A stretch of 42,721 nt of DNA from Clostridia bacterium (GTDB taxonomy: Bacteria; Bacillota; Clostridia; Oscillospirales; CAG-272), in the NCBI GenBank assembly GCA_017938885.1, contig JAGBAS010000068.1, positions 1-42,721 on the forward strand, read 5' to 3'. Made by a program: the position numbers and the translations under genes. The notes beneath the pieces were generated by a model that had not been told where the DNA came from, did not search any database, and worked only from the letters and a program-made list of their open reading frames with translations. Positions 7,300-16,450 of the stretch are shown one piece after another. The first letter of the stretch is position 1. Each line of letters starts with the position of its first letter.

Positions 7300-9840
7300 A
7301 TGATCTACATCCGACAAGTCTACCTGGACGGCACCCCCGTCCTATCCCCCATATGCGAGTTTTCCCCCAAGCACGCCACCCCCGTTCTCTCCTGGGCTGT
7401 GGGCGGCGGCAACCCCGACGACAAGCAGGTGGCCTACACCCTCACCGTAGAGATCGGCGGCGAGACCGTCTTTGACAGCGGCCGGGTGGAGACCTCCCGC
7501 CAGTCCGCTCTGCTGGATGGCTTCACCTTCCCTGCGGGAGTCTACGCTCATCTGACGGTGACGGTGGAATCCGCCACCGAGCAGACCGAGCCCCGGGACG
7601 TAGTGCTGTTCAACGGGTGCCTCGACTCTTTCCCCGGGGAATGGATCACCTCCCTTGATGATCAGGGGGAGCGGTCACTGCGGTTCAACAAGAAGTTCAC
7701 CGTAGACAAGCCCGTGAAGAGCGCGGTGCTGTACTACTGCGGTCTGGGCTATCACGACGCCATGCTGAACGGCAAGCCCCTGGACAGTGTGCGCCTCGAC
7801 CCCGCCCACGCCAACTACACAAAAACCTGCTACTACCGCGTCGACCATCTGCTCAAAAGTCTGCTCAAGGAAGGCGAAAACGAGCTGGAGATCGAGGTCG
7901 CCCCCGGCTGGCGCAAGAACGGCACCGACTTCATGTGGTCCATGCTGGGTCCCCGTAAGATCGAATTCTACGGCGACAGCGTCCTGTGGGCCTACCTCCA
8001 CATTGACTATGAGGATGGCACCTCCGAGGATATTTCCACCGACATGACCTGGGAATGCGCTCTCAGTCCCCGCACCTCCTCCATCTTCAACGGCGAGACC
8101 TTTGACGCCGCCCTGAACATCGAATTTGACGACTGCGACAAGCTCCCCGTCAAGGCTGTCCCCGCCCCCGGTGGGGAGATGCGCCCCATGATCCTCCAGC
8201 CCATCACCACCCATACGTTCTACGAGCCCAAGGAGATCACCTCCCCCAAGCCCGGTGTGTTCGTGGTGGACTTCGGCCAAAACATCGCGGGCGTGGCCGA
8301 GCTGTGGCTCCCCGATAATCTGAAAGCGGGGCAGACCGTCACCCTGACCTTCACCGAGGAGCTGAACGAGGACGGTACCGTCTACACCGACGTTCTGCGC
8401 GGTGCCAAGCAGACCGACACCTACATCGCCACAGGCGATGACCGCGATCTGGAATTTTGGGCGCCCCTGTTCACCTACCACGGCTTCCGCTACTGCCAGA
8501 TCACGGGCCTGGACTACCTGGAGCCCGAAATGATCGACGCGTGTCTCATCCACACCGATCTGGAAAACCGCTCCTCCTTCACCTGCGGCTCCCCCATGGT
8601 CAACGCCATCCAAAAGGCTCTGGTCATGACCGAGCGGGACAATATGCACTCCATCCTCACCGACTGCCCCCAGCGCGACGAGCGCATGGCCTGGATGAAC
8701 GACGCCACCGTGCGCTTTGAGGAGACCCCCTACAACTTCGACGCCTCCCGCATCTTCCCCAAGATCCTCCAGGACATCAAGAACGAGCAGCGCGCCGAGG
8801 GACAGTTTACCTGCTGTGCTCCCTTCATCTACGGCGGACTCCCCGCCGATCCCGTCTGCTCCTCCTACCTGGTGGCCGCCAAGGAGGCATTGATGCACTA
8901 CGGCGAGCTGGGTGCTGTGGACGAGTTCTTCGACGGCATGGCCGCCTGGGAGGACTACCTCCTCTCCCGCAGTCCCGACGGCACCGTGGACTACTCCTAC
9001 TACGGTGACTGGGCGGCTCCCGCCTACGCCTGCCTCAGCGACGAGGGCGCACCCAGCGCGGTGACCCCCGGCGTGGTCATGTCCACGGGCTACTCCTACT
9101 ACAACTGCAAGCTCCTTTCTGACTTCGCCCGCCGCACGGGCCGTACCGAGGCCGAGGCCAAATATACCGAAAAGGCCGAGTACGTGAGAAAAGCCTTCCT
9201 CGACAAGTGGTTTGATCCCGAGACGGGCAAGGTGGCTACCGGCTCCATGGGCTGTCAGGCCTTCGCCCTGTGGCTGGGGATCCTGCCCGCCGAGTGTGAG
9301 GCCAAGGCCGCCGAGGTCATGCGAAACGACTTGGTGGAGAAGAACTACAAGTTCACAACGGGCAACCTCAACACCCGCTACCTCATGGATATGCTGACCA
9401 AGCACGGCTACATCGAGGACGCGTGGAAGGTCGTCACCTCCGACGAGTACCCCTCCTTCGGCTTCATGTTCCAGAACGAGGCCACCACCATCTGGGAGCG
9501 CTTCGAGATGAAGAAGAACCCCGGCATGAACTCCCACAACCATCCCATGTACGGCGCGGTCGGCTACTGGTTCTACGCCTATCTCGGCGGTATCATCCCC
9601 ACCGAGCCGGGCTTTGCCCGTGTCTCCATCAAGCCCTACTTCCCCGAGAAGCTCACCTCCTGCCACGCCGTGGTGGACACGGTCATGGGCGAGATCTCGG
9701 TGCGGTGGTCCAAGCGCTACGGCAAGCTCTACCTGTTTATCCAGACCCCCTTCGGTGTGACTGCCGACGTGGACTTCGACGGCAAGGTGACCACCGTGGG
9801 CGCGGGGTATCATGTGTTTGAGAAGGAGCTGGAGGCGTAA
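7300..9840 (+). CDS. Alpha-L-rhamnosidase (GH78 family)
   Basis: 846-residue glycosidase expected to release terminal alpha-L-rhamnose from plant glycosides or polysaccharides. There is no signal peptide, so it acts inside the cell on imported substrate. An N-terminal beta-rich region and a galactose-binding-like domain (about 1-270) come before the (alpha/alpha)6 barrel. The GH78 signature DCPQRDERMAWMNDA begins at Asp455 and contains the general-acid Glu461. Later, EATTIWERFE carries the second carboxylate. The ATG at 7300 has GAAAGGA upstream; an open frame from 7096 overlaps the promoter and is not used. No rhamnose pathway genes are adjacent. The lipoprotein genes downstream are 61 bases away with only a hairpin between. 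Confidence 0.9.
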   Translation: MIYIRQVYLDGTPVLSPICEFSPKHATPVLSWAVGGGNPDDKQVAYTLTVEIGGETVFDSGRVETSRQSALLDGFTFPAGVYAHLTVTVESATEQTEPRDVVLFNGCLDSFPGEWITSLDDQGERSLRFNKKFTVDKPVKSAVLYYCGLGYHDAMLNGKPLDSVRLDPAHANYTKTCYYRVDHLLKSLLKEGENELEIEVAPGWRKNGTDFMWSMLGPRKIEFYGDSVLWAYLHIDYEDGTSEDISTDMTWECALSPRTSSIFNGETFDAALNIEFDDCDKLPVKAVPAPGGEMRPMILQPITTHTFYEPKEITSPKPGVFVVDFGQNIAGVAELWLPDNLKAGQTVTLTFTEELNEDGTVYTDVLRGAKQTDTYIATGDDRDLEFWAPLFTYHGFRYCQITGLDYLEPEMIDACLIHTDLENRSSFTCGSPMVNAIQKALVMTERDNMHSILTDCPQRDERMAWMNDATVRFEETPYNFDASRIFPKILQDIKNEQRAEGQFTCCAPFIYGGLPADPVCSSYLVAAKEALMHYGELGAVDEFFDGMAAWEDYLLSRSPDGTVDYSYYGDWAAPAYACLSDEGAPSAVTPGVVMSTGYSYYNCKLLSDFARRTGRTEAEAKYTEKAEYVRKAFLDKWFDPETGKVATGSMGCQAFALWLGILPAECEAKAAEVMRNDLVEKNYKFTTGNLNTRYLMDMLTKHGYIEDAWKVVTSDEYPSFGFMFQNEATTIWERFEMKKNPGMNSHNHPMYGAVGYWFYAYLGGIIPTEPGFARVSIKPYFPEKLTSCHAVVDTVMGEISVRWSKRYGKLYLFIQTPFGVTADVDFDGKVTTVGAGYHVFEKELEA

Positions 9841-9851
9841 GCCCCTGAATC

Positions 9852-9880
9852 CGTAGGGCGGGGGCTTGCTCCGCCGCAGA
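9852..9880 (+). repeat. Short intergenic hairpin repeat, copy 1
   Basis: GTAGGGCGGGGGCTTGCTCCGCC forms a stem (GGCGG/CCGCC) with a GCTTG-type loop. A close relative stands at 10857-10879. Neither is followed by a U-tract, so both look like REP-type repeats in operon spacers rather than terminators. Confidence 0.55.
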
Positions 9881-9901
9881 TGCCGATGAAAGGAGACCAT
9901 C

Positions 9902-10849
9902 ATGAAAAAGTTGTTCACTCGCCTGATTCTACTGTTCCTAACCGCTTCCCTGCTCTTGACCTTGTTCGGATGCACCCCATGCAATGATTCCCCCGAGTGG
10001 GAGTATGTAACCGAGGATGCCCCTGTTCGGAATCCCGAAGAAACGTATATTGAGACGGTGGAGGAGCAGTATTTTCACGGAACAGTTGTGGCTGTTTGCG
10101 GAGAGGATCTGTTACGGGTCTTTGTTCAGATTTCTCAAGCGGATCAGTACGGAAAAACCGTCTATGTACGTACCACAGAGATTGAGGATGCCTATCAAGG
10201 GTACGCTGTTTACGTGGTTTTCGACACGGTAGAGCGTTCCTCCAATCCCGATGATCTTCCCATATATGTGGCCAAAGAGATCAGCATTGGAATGACCGCA
10301 AAAAAGCCCGTCATTTACCTCTACCCCGAGACTCCCACCGAGGTCTCTGTCAAACTCACTCTGAACGGTGAGCTGACCTGCACCTACCCCGACTACAACG
10401 CGGGCTGGGACGGCTTCACCGCCCACCCCGACGGCACCTTGATCTTCCCTGACGGGAAGGAATACTACTGCCTCTATTGGGAGGGTATGCAGGCCGCCGA
10501 ATGGGACTTCTCCCGCGGCTTCTGCGTGAAGGGCTCCGACACCGCCGCATTTCTGGAATGGGCACTGGCCGAGCAAGGTCTGACCCCGCGGGAGGCCAAT
10601 GAGTTCATCATCTACTGGCTCCCGCTCATGCAGGACAATCCCTACAACGTCATTTCATTCCAGACTAACGCTTACACCGACGGTGCTGTGCTGGACGTGA
10701 CCCCCGCGCCCGATACCCTGATTCGCGTGTTCATGGCCTACTACCCCTCCGACGAGGCGGTAGAGATCGCCCCCCAGATCTTTGATTCTCCCACCCGCGA
10801 CGGCTTTACTGTGGTGGAGTGGGGCGGTTCCCCCGTTCACAAGCCATAA
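9902..10849 (+). CDS. Lipoprotein of unknown function, first of a tandem pair
   Basis: 315 residues with a lipoprotein signal (MKKLFTRL, hydrophobic stretch, lipobox LFGC at about residue 22), so it should sit on the outer face of the membrane. Residues about 35-130 are variable. From about 135 to the end runs a conserved domain that starts with KPVIYLYPETPTEVSVKL, continues with HPDGTLIFPDGKEYYCLYWEG, and ends with FTVVEWGG. The same domain makes up the C-terminal part of the next gene. I recognise the domain only as a recurring uncharacterised one; its tyrosine, tryptophan and proline content suggests an extracellular beta-rich fold. GAAAGGAG precedes the ATG. It lies between a rhamnosidase and a sugar-phosphate mutase, but a link to sugar use is a guess. 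Confidence 0.8.
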   Translation: MKKLFTRLILLFLTASLLLTLFGCTPCNDSPEWEYVTEDAPVRNPEETYIETVEEQYFHGTVVAVCGEDLLRVFVQISQADQYGKTVYVRTTEIEDAYQGYAVYVVFDTVERSSNPDDLPIYVAKEISIGMTAKKPVIYLYPETPTEVSVKLTLNGELTCTYPDYNAGWDGFTAHPDGTLIFPDGKEYYCLYWEGMQAAEWDFSRGFCVKGSDTAAFLEWALAEQGLTPREANEFIIYWLPLMQDNPYNVISFQTNAYTDGAVLDVTPAPDTLIRVFMAYYPSDEAVEIAPQIFDSPTRDGFTVVEWGGSPVHKP

Positions 10850-10856
10850 ATATCCC

Positions 10857-10879
10857 GTAGGGGAGGGGCTTGCCCCTCT
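10857..10879 (+). repeat. Short intergenic hairpin repeat, copy 2
   Basis: GTAGGGGAGGGGCTTGCCCCTC: a GAGGGG/CCCCTC stem with a CTTG-type loop, related to the repeat at 9852. It lies in the spacer between the two lipoprotein genes. Confidence 0.55.
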
Positions 10880-10915
10880 CACCCCCGATCACCTCAACGA
10901 AAGGAGTACAAGACC

Positions 10916-11875
10916 ATGAAAAAGCTGCTCACCGTCGCCTTGACCGCCTCTCTGTGCCTGTCCTCTTTCACCCTGTTCGGATGCATTGACCCCAACCTGG
11001 GTGCCGACCCCAAGACTACCGCCGAGACCACCGAGAACATCACCGAGCGGGAGGAACCCGTTATCATCCGTGTTCCCGTATCCGCCGAGGTTCTGGAGGT
11101 GCGCGGAGACGGGCTCTACAAGATCATCATGCGCAAGCCCTACTACGAAACGGGAGATGAAAACGATTTCTACGACAAGGAAATGCTCCTCCGCACCACC
11201 GATATAGAGCCTTGCGTCGGCGACAGCATCACCTTTACCTACAAGGGTCTCACCGATGAGATCATCGATGGTCTGCCCGTTTGCAAGACCTCCAAGGTCG
11301 AGTTCTTCGATACCGAAAACATGACCGACAAGCCGGTTATCTACCTCTACCCCAAAGCCCCCACAGGTGTCTCGGTTAAGCTCACCCTGAAAGGCCGTCT
11401 CACCTGCACCTATCCCGACTATGAAAAGGGCTGGCAGGACTTCACCGCTCACCCCGACGGCACCTTGATCTTCCCTGACGGCAAGGAGTATTATTGCCTC
11501 TACTGGGAGGGCATCCAGGACACCGTTTGGGACTTCTCCAAGGGCTTCTGTGTCAAGGGCGAGGACACCGCCGCGTTCCTTGAATGGGCATTAGCCGAAC
11601 AAGGTCTGACCCCCCGCGAGGCCAACGAGTTCATCATCTACTGGCTGCCCCTCATGCAGAATAATCCCTACAACGTCATCTCCTTCCAGACCGACGCCTA
11701 CACGAGCACCGCTATCCTGGAGATCACGCCCACCCCCGACAGCCTCCTCCGTGTCATGATGGCCTACTACCCCTCCGACGAGGCGGTGGAGATAACTCCC
11801 CAGGAGCTTGCGGGCTTTGAGCGGGACGGCTTTACCGTGGTGGAGTGGGGTGGCAGTCAGGTGAAGAAGCCTTGA
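10916..11875 (+). CDS. Lipoprotein of unknown function, second of a tandem pair
   Basis: 319 residues, paralogous to the gene before it. The lipobox LFGC falls at about residue 23. The N-terminal part (about 24-135) shares little with its neighbour except acidic and threonine-rich stretches. The C-terminal 180 residues are nearly the same: KPVIYLYPKAPTGVSVKL, then HPDGTLIFPDGKEYYCLYWEG, then FIIYWLPLMQ and FTVVEWGG. This is a duplication in which the membrane-distal domain was kept and the linker diverged. AAAGGAG precedes the ATG. The spacer to the next gene (phosphohexose mutase) has no terminator, so the four genes from 7300 may be one unit. Function unknown. Confidence 0.8.
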   Translation: MKKLLTVALTASLCLSSFTLFGCIDPNLGADPKTTAETTENITEREEPVIIRVPVSAEVLEVRGDGLYKIIMRKPYYETGDENDFYDKEMLLRTTDIEPCVGDSITFTYKGLTDEIIDGLPVCKTSKVEFFDTENMTDKPVIYLYPKAPTGVSVKLTLKGRLTCTYPDYEKGWQDFTAHPDGTLIFPDGKEYYCLYWEGIQDTVWDFSKGFCVKGEDTAAFLEWALAEQGLTPREANEFIIYWLPLMQNNPYNVISFQTDAYTSTAILEITPTPDSLLRVMMAYYPSDEAVEITPQELAGFERDGFTVVEWGGSQVKKP

Positions 11876-11926
11876 CGCTCAATCCTTGTAAATAAAAAAT
11901 ATCACATACAGAAAGGAACCAAAACC

Positions 11927-13642
11927 ATGCCCAACTATCTCGACAACTACAACCGCTGGCTCACCTCCGACAAGCTCTCCGACGCGGAGAAGGCTGAACT
12001 GCTGTCCATCAAGGACGACGACAAGGAGATCCAGCTCCGCTTCACCGACTACCTCTCCTTCGGCACCGCAGGCCTGCGCGGCACCATGAAGGTGGGTATG
12101 AACGCCATGAATGTCCATACCGTGGCCTACGCCACCCAGGGTCTGGCCCAGCTCATCATCGAGGAAGGCCGCACCGCTGACGGTGTCGCCATCGCCTACG
12201 ACAGCCGCAACAACTCCGAGCTCTTCGCCAAGACCGCCGCCCGGGTGCTGGCCGCCGCAAACATCCCCGCCTACCTCTTCGACGAGCTGCGCCCCACCCC
12301 CGAGCTGTCCTTCGCTCTCCGTGAGCTGAAGTGCGTGGCGGGCATCAATATCACCGCCTCCCACAACCCCAAGCAGTACAACGGCTACAAGGCCTACTGG
12401 GAGGACGGCGCCCAACTGCCCCCCGAGCACGCCGACGTGGTGAGCGCCACCATGCAGAAGCTGGATATCTTTGAGGACGTGAAGCTGGCCGACTTCGACG
12501 AGGCTCTGGCCGCCGGTAAGATCGTCATGCTGGGGGCTGATATGGATGAGAAGTATCTCGCTTGCGTGCAGGCACAGGCTGTCAACCCCGAGGCCGTCAA
12601 GGCCGTGGCCGACGAGCTCAAGATCGTCTACTCCCCCCTCCACGGCACCGGCTACCGTCTCGTCCCCGAGATCCTCCGCCGCTGCGGCCACAAGAACGTC
12701 TTCACCGTGGACGAGCAGATGGTCATCAGCGGTGACTTCCCCACCGTGGCCAAGCCCAACCCCGAGTACAAGGAGGTCTTCGACATCGGTATGAAGATCG
12801 CCGACGAGGTAGGCTCCGACCTTGTGGTCGCCACCGACCCCGACGCCGACCGCGTGGGTGTGGTCACAAGAACCCCCGACGGCTCCTTCACCACCATCAC
12901 GGGCAACCAGATGGGCGCGCTCCTCATGGACTACATCCTCACCGCCTACGAGGAGACGAACACCATGCCTGAGATCCCCTTCGCCGTCAAGACCATCGTC
13001 ACCACCGAGCTGGCCGCCAAGATCTGTGAGGCACACGGTGTCAAGATGCACAACGTGCTCACCGGCTTCAAGTTCATCGGCGAGGTCATCAAGGACTACG
13101 AGAAGAAGGGCTACGGCACCTTCGTCCTGGGCTTCGAGGAGAGCTACGGCTACCTCAAGGGCACCTACGCCCGCGACAAGGACGCCGTGGTGGCCGCCAT
13201 GCTCATCTGCGAGATGACCGCCTACTACAAGGCCAAGGGCATGACCCTGTCGGATGCACTGGATGCCCTCTACGCCCGCTACGGCTACTGCTATGAGGCC
13301 AACGTAGAGATCTACATGGAGGGTCTGGACGGCCCCGCCCGCATGGCCGAGAAGATGAACGCCCTGCGGAACCCCGCCCCCGCCGAGATCGCAGGCCGCA
13401 AGGTGGTCAAGTTCGGCGACTATCAGGCCCAGACCATCGAGGACCGCACCAGCGGTACCGTGGAGTCCACGGGTCTCCCCAAGTCCAACGTGCTGTCCTT
13501 CACCCTGGACAACGGTGACGTCATCGTCGCCCGTCCCTCGGGTACCGAGCCCAAGATCAAGTTCTACTTCATGCTCATCGGCAAGGACAAGGACGAGACC
13601 GTGGCCAAGATGGAGGCTTACAGGGAGAGCCTGGGGGTCTGA
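11927..13642 (+). CDS. Alpha-D-phosphohexomutase (phosphoglucomutase type)
   Basis: 571-residue cytoplasmic enzyme that moves phosphate between C1 and C6 of glucose (or mannose), linking glycolysis to sugar-nucleotide and glycogen synthesis. All four family landmarks are present: the phosphoserine loop TASHNPKQYNGYK, the metal loop DPDADRVGV, the sugar loop GFEESYGYLKGTYARDKD and the phosphate-binding RPSGTEPKIKFY near the C-terminus. Length matches PgcA-type phosphoglucomutases rather than the shorter GlmM. AAAGGA lies nine bases before the ATG. Base composition is the high GC of the region, in sharp contrast to the next gene. Confidence 0.93.
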   Translation: MPNYLDNYNRWLTSDKLSDAEKAELLSIKDDDKEIQLRFTDYLSFGTAGLRGTMKVGMNAMNVHTVAYATQGLAQLIIEEGRTADGVAIAYDSRNNSELFAKTAARVLAAANIPAYLFDELRPTPELSFALRELKCVAGINITASHNPKQYNGYKAYWEDGAQLPPEHADVVSATMQKLDIFEDVKLADFDEALAAGKIVMLGADMDEKYLACVQAQAVNPEAVKAVADELKIVYSPLHGTGYRLVPEILRRCGHKNVFTVDEQMVISGDFPTVAKPNPEYKEVFDIGMKIADEVGSDLVVATDPDADRVGVVTRTPDGSFTTITGNQMGALLMDYILTAYEETNTMPEIPFAVKTIVTTELAAKICEAHGVKMHNVLTGFKFIGEVIKDYEKKGYGTFVLGFEESYGYLKGTYARDKDAVVAAMLICEMTAYYKAKGMTLSDALDALYARYGYCYEANVEIYMEGLDGPARMAEKMNALRNPAPAEIAGRKVVKFGDYQAQTIEDRTSGTVESTGLPKSNVLSFTLDNGDVIVARPSGTEPKIKFYFMLIGKDKDETVAKMEAYRESLGV

Positions 13643-13683
13643 TATCCCATCTCAACACTATACTTTACGGAGGAGATGCGAAG

Positions 13684-15057
13684 ATGCAAATTGATTCAAA
13701 ATACTATATTCACGATTCGGATAGAATCGCTCTTCAAGCACTAGAAGCAATCCCCGGTTTTCCTCAATTATTGAAAGCATTCATGAAGGTTTGGAATGAA
13801 AAACAGTTTCAAATCTTGAACATGTCCAGCAATATCCGTATTAGTGAGAATCAACTTCCCAAGTATTACAACATGTTGCTTCCCATCTGCGAAAAACTGG
13901 GTATTGATGTACCAGAGCTCTACTTGACCCTTGATGTGAATGCAAACGCATACACTTATGGAGACACAAAACCATTTATTGTCATTACTTCAGGACTACT
14001 GGAAACCGTACCCGAAGAATTGCTTCCCTCCGTATTGGCTCATGAATGTGGGCATATCGCTTGTCATCATTGTTTGTACACAACCATGGGTTCCATATTA
14101 TTGAATGGAACTTCCGCTATTCTATCTAATTGGGGATTAGCTGAACTTGCTACCATTCCCATTCAAATTGCTTTTTATTACTGGATGCGATGCAGCGAGT
14201 ATTCCGCAGATAGAGCAGCTTTATTGTATGACGGGACTTCCGACAAAATCGTTGAAATGTGTATGCGGTTTGCTGGCATGGACAAGGACCTTCAAGAAGA
14301 TGTCAATATTGATTTGTTTCTTGAACAAGCAGTAGAGTACAAGTCTATAATTGAAGAATCCATGTGGAATAAAACACTTGAGTTTATTGTTCTATCCAAC
14401 GCTGATCACCCTTTCAATGCCGTTCGGGCATACGAAGCAAATGAATGGGCCAAGTCCGAGCGCTATACAAGATTGGTGGAGTACATGAACCTTCCCAAGG
14501 TAAACTCCGATGTTTCAATCACCGATCATCTAGGCGAAACGCCAATGACCGAACCTTCCAGAAAATTCATTGGAATGAACTACGAAGAAGTCCAAGCCAA
14601 ACTGATTGACTTAGGACTAAAAAACATCACACTTAGCAAAATTACAAACAAAGGAGCCCTAACCAAAGAAGGGCAAGTTCTAAATATTCGTGTGAACGAT
14701 AAAGATGGCTTTGCCTCAGGTGAATGGATTGCCATTGACGCAACAATATTGATTGAGTACTATGGTGCAGAAACCGAAGAAGAAATCAATGCTGCACATC
14801 CCGGACAATTAAGAACGTTGAATAGCTCCAAGTATTATTTCGGCAAAGTTTACACGGATGTTGTTTCTGATTTTGAAAAAGCTGGGTTTACGGAAATCGT
14901 TCTTAATGAACAAGTTAAGACGAAGAAAGGTTTTCTCATTAAGGAAGGCAGTGTAGCACAAGTGTCCATCAACGGTCAAACTCAATTTGAAAAAGGAGAA
15001 TGGTTCAGCGAAAAAGCTACGATAACAATCACATATTACACATTTACAGCGAAATGA
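13684..15057 (+). CDS. M48-family metallopeptidase with two C-terminal PASTA-like repeats
   Basis: 457 residues. The zinc site is complete: HECGH at 120-124, with Glu172 in SEYSADRAA as the third ligand, as in M48 peptidases. Hydrophobic stretches at about 135-165 could associate with the membrane, but there is no signal peptide. From about 295 two PASTA-like repeats follow (FIGMNYEEVQAKLIDLGL at about 295-365, YFGKVYTDVVSDFEKAGF at about 380-457), a domain normally found on the outside of cells in penicillin-binding proteins and Ser/Thr kinases. GGAGGAGATGCGAAG precedes the ATG. The gene is far more AT-rich than its neighbours and uses different codons, which points to recent acquisition. 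Substrate unknown. Confidence 0.85.
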   Translation: MQIDSKYYIHDSDRIALQALEAIPGFPQLLKAFMKVWNEKQFQILNMSSNIRISENQLPKYYNMLLPICEKLGIDVPELYLTLDVNANAYTYGDTKPFIVITSGLLETVPEELLPSVLAHECGHIACHHCLYTTMGSILLNGTSAILSNWGLAELATIPIQIAFYYWMRCSEYSADRAALLYDGTSDKIVEMCMRFAGMDKDLQEDVNIDLFLEQAVEYKSIIEESMWNKTLEFIVLSNADHPFNAVRAYEANEWAKSERYTRLVEYMNLPKVNSDVSITDHLGETPMTEPSRKFIGMNYEEVQAKLIDLGLKNITLSKITNKGALTKEGQVLNIRVNDKDGFASGEWIAIDATILIEYYGAETEEEINAAHPGQLRTLNSSKYYFGKVYTDVVSDFEKAGFTEIVLNEQVKTKKGFLIKEGSVAQVSINGQTQFEKGEWFSEKATITITYYTFTAK

Positions 15058-15066
15058 TACAAAACG

Positions 15067-15097
15067 AAACCACCGCCCATCACGGACGGTGGTTTTT
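15067..15097. terminator. Bidirectional terminator
   Basis: AAACCACCG and CGGTGGTTT pair perfectly around an 11-base loop, and the right arm runs into TTTTTC. It closes the M48 gene (+) and, read the other way, the minus-strand operon that ends at 15107. Confidence 0.8.
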
Positions 15098-15106
15098 CTA
15101 TGGGTA

Positions 15107-15565
15107 TCATTCCTCCAGAACTCTCCATTGGAGCGCGCTTGCGATGACGTAGGACGTGCCCGGCTCCTCCAGCGGGTTCGGGATATGGGTGGGATCAAAC
15201 TCCGCCCAATCCGCCCAGACGATGGCCTTGGCGGGGGCTCCGTAGCGGGAGGGCAACAAACCCTCATGAAAGGCCAGGTAGGCATCGTAGATATCGTTCA
15301 TGTAATTGTCCTGCAAGCCCACGATATGGAAGCTTCGGACACCCGAGAAGCACAGTTCCACGGCGCGGGGATGCCATTGGCTATGAAAGACCATGCGCAA
15401 GACAAAGCCCTCGGGCGTTCCCATCCCCATAGCCCCCTGCGGATCCACGAACAGACCGCTCTCATAGGAGAGGGAGGTGATACAGCTGTCATGAAAGCCG
15501 CCGAAGGTCTTCATCAGATCCTCGATCCCTTGCTGATCCGCGACGTTTTTCCATTCGTTGCTCAT
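15107..15565 (-). CDS. Small soluble protein of unknown function
   Basis: 152 residues with no signal peptide or membrane segment. It has a FHDSCI motif near residue 24, then alternating beta-like segments (GFVLRMVFHS, VELCFSGVRSFHI) and several tryptophans. I do not recognise the family; the overall look resembles small single-domain proteins often found as stand-alone genes in Firmicutes, some of them immunity proteins, but no toxin gene is nearby. AAGGGAAG stands upstream of the ATG. It is the last gene of a likely operon after the Lgt-like and CPBP genes and is followed by a terminator. Confidence 0.7.
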   Translation of the reverse strand: MSNEWKNVADQQGIEDLMKTFGGFHDSCITSLSYESGLFVDPQGAMGMGTPEGFVLRMVFHSQWHPRAVELCFSGVRSFHIVGLQDNYMNDIYDAYLAFHEGLLPSRYGAPAKAIVWADWAEFDPTHIPNPLEEPGTSYVIASALQWRVLEE

Positions 15566-15580
15566 GGTGCTTCCCTTTCT

Positions 15581-16450
15581 TTATGCCTTGAATATCTTCC
15601 CGACCTCGTCGAGATCCAGCTTGAAGAACTGCCACACCAGATAAGCGGCGGTGGCCACGGCCAGCACGGCGGTGAACACCACGGTGGGGGTATCCCACCA
15701 GGTCCCCGCGCCCAGGGTGGGCATGAGGGTGCCGCAGAAGTCGTAGATGGCGTGGAGAGCCACACAAATCCAGATATTGCGGGTCTTGAGTAAGACCACG
15801 GAACACATAGCCCCGATGAGGAAGGAGTAGCCGATCTGCAGGATGGTGGGTCCGATCCCCGCGCCCATGAGGACGTTGACCAGATGGACCCCACCAAAGA
15901 CGGCGGAGGTGAGGATCAGACTCCAGAACAGCCCCTTGCGGGTGGTGTACCGCTTCTCGGCGAACATGAGGAAGATCACCCCGCGGAAGGCCAGCTCCTC
16001 GAATAGCCCGATGGCCAGGCACTCGGCAGTGAACCAGATCAGGTAGATGGGGGCTTTATGGACGAGGTAAGCGTCTCCCCAGATCGTGGAGAGGATAGGC
16101 ATATTGTTCACCACCACCAGAAAGGGTGGCAGAGTGAACAGCAGAGATTTCCGGAAGGGCTTTTGGAGGGGGTTCAGTACCCGATAGCCCTCGTTGAGGA
16201 GCAGGACGAGAAACACCAACGCCCCGATGCCTCTGGTGAGGGTCATGTTGACCAGGGGGGCGAGGACGGGATCGGCGGTTAGGGTGGGCTTGGCCAGCTC
16301 CAGCCACAGCAGGACGGGAATGGCGGCGAAAATGACCGCCAGGCAGACCTTGCGGGAGATGTAGCGGCGGCGGCGCAGGGTGGCGGCGGGGCCGTCGGCA
16401 GGAGAAGTCGGAACGGTTTCGGTCACAGGCTCCACGGGTATATTATTCAT
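15581..16450 (-). CDS. CPBP-family intramembrane protease
   Basis: 289-residue polytopic membrane protein of the CPBP (CAAX protease/bacteriocin-processing, Abi) family, with about seven helices. The catalytic signature is intact: Glu151-Glu152 and Arg156 in FEELAFRG, His189 and Asn192 in GGVHLVN, and His233 with Asp237 in LHAIYD. These residues form the active site in the family. Its ATG overlaps the end of the Lgt-like gene by 8 bases, with GGAGAG inside that gene as ribosome site, so the two are translationally coupled. In other bacteria such proteases are tied to peptide processing, immunity to self-made bacteriocins or surface protein control; none is shown here. Confidence 0.88.
   Translation of the reverse strand: MNNIPVEPVTETVPTSPADGPAATLRRRRYISRKVCLAVIFAAIPVLLWLELAKPTLTADPVLAPLVNMTLTRGIGALVFLVLLLNEGYRVLNPLQKPFRKSLLFTLPPFLVVVNNMPILSTIWGDAYLVHKAPIYLIWFTAECLAIGLFEELAFRGVIFLMFAEKRYTTRKGLFWSLILTSAVFGGVHLVNVLMGAGIGPTILQIGYSFLIGAMCSVVLLKTRNIWICVALHAIYDFCGTLMPTLGAGTWWDTPTVVFTAVLAVATAAYLVWQFFKLDLDEVGKIFKA

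Noticed and set aside
7675..9984. Long open minus-strand frame opposite the rhamnosidase
   Set aside because: The plus strand carries full GH78 motifs; the opposite frame is a glycine-, valine- and histidine-rich shadow without a start signal.
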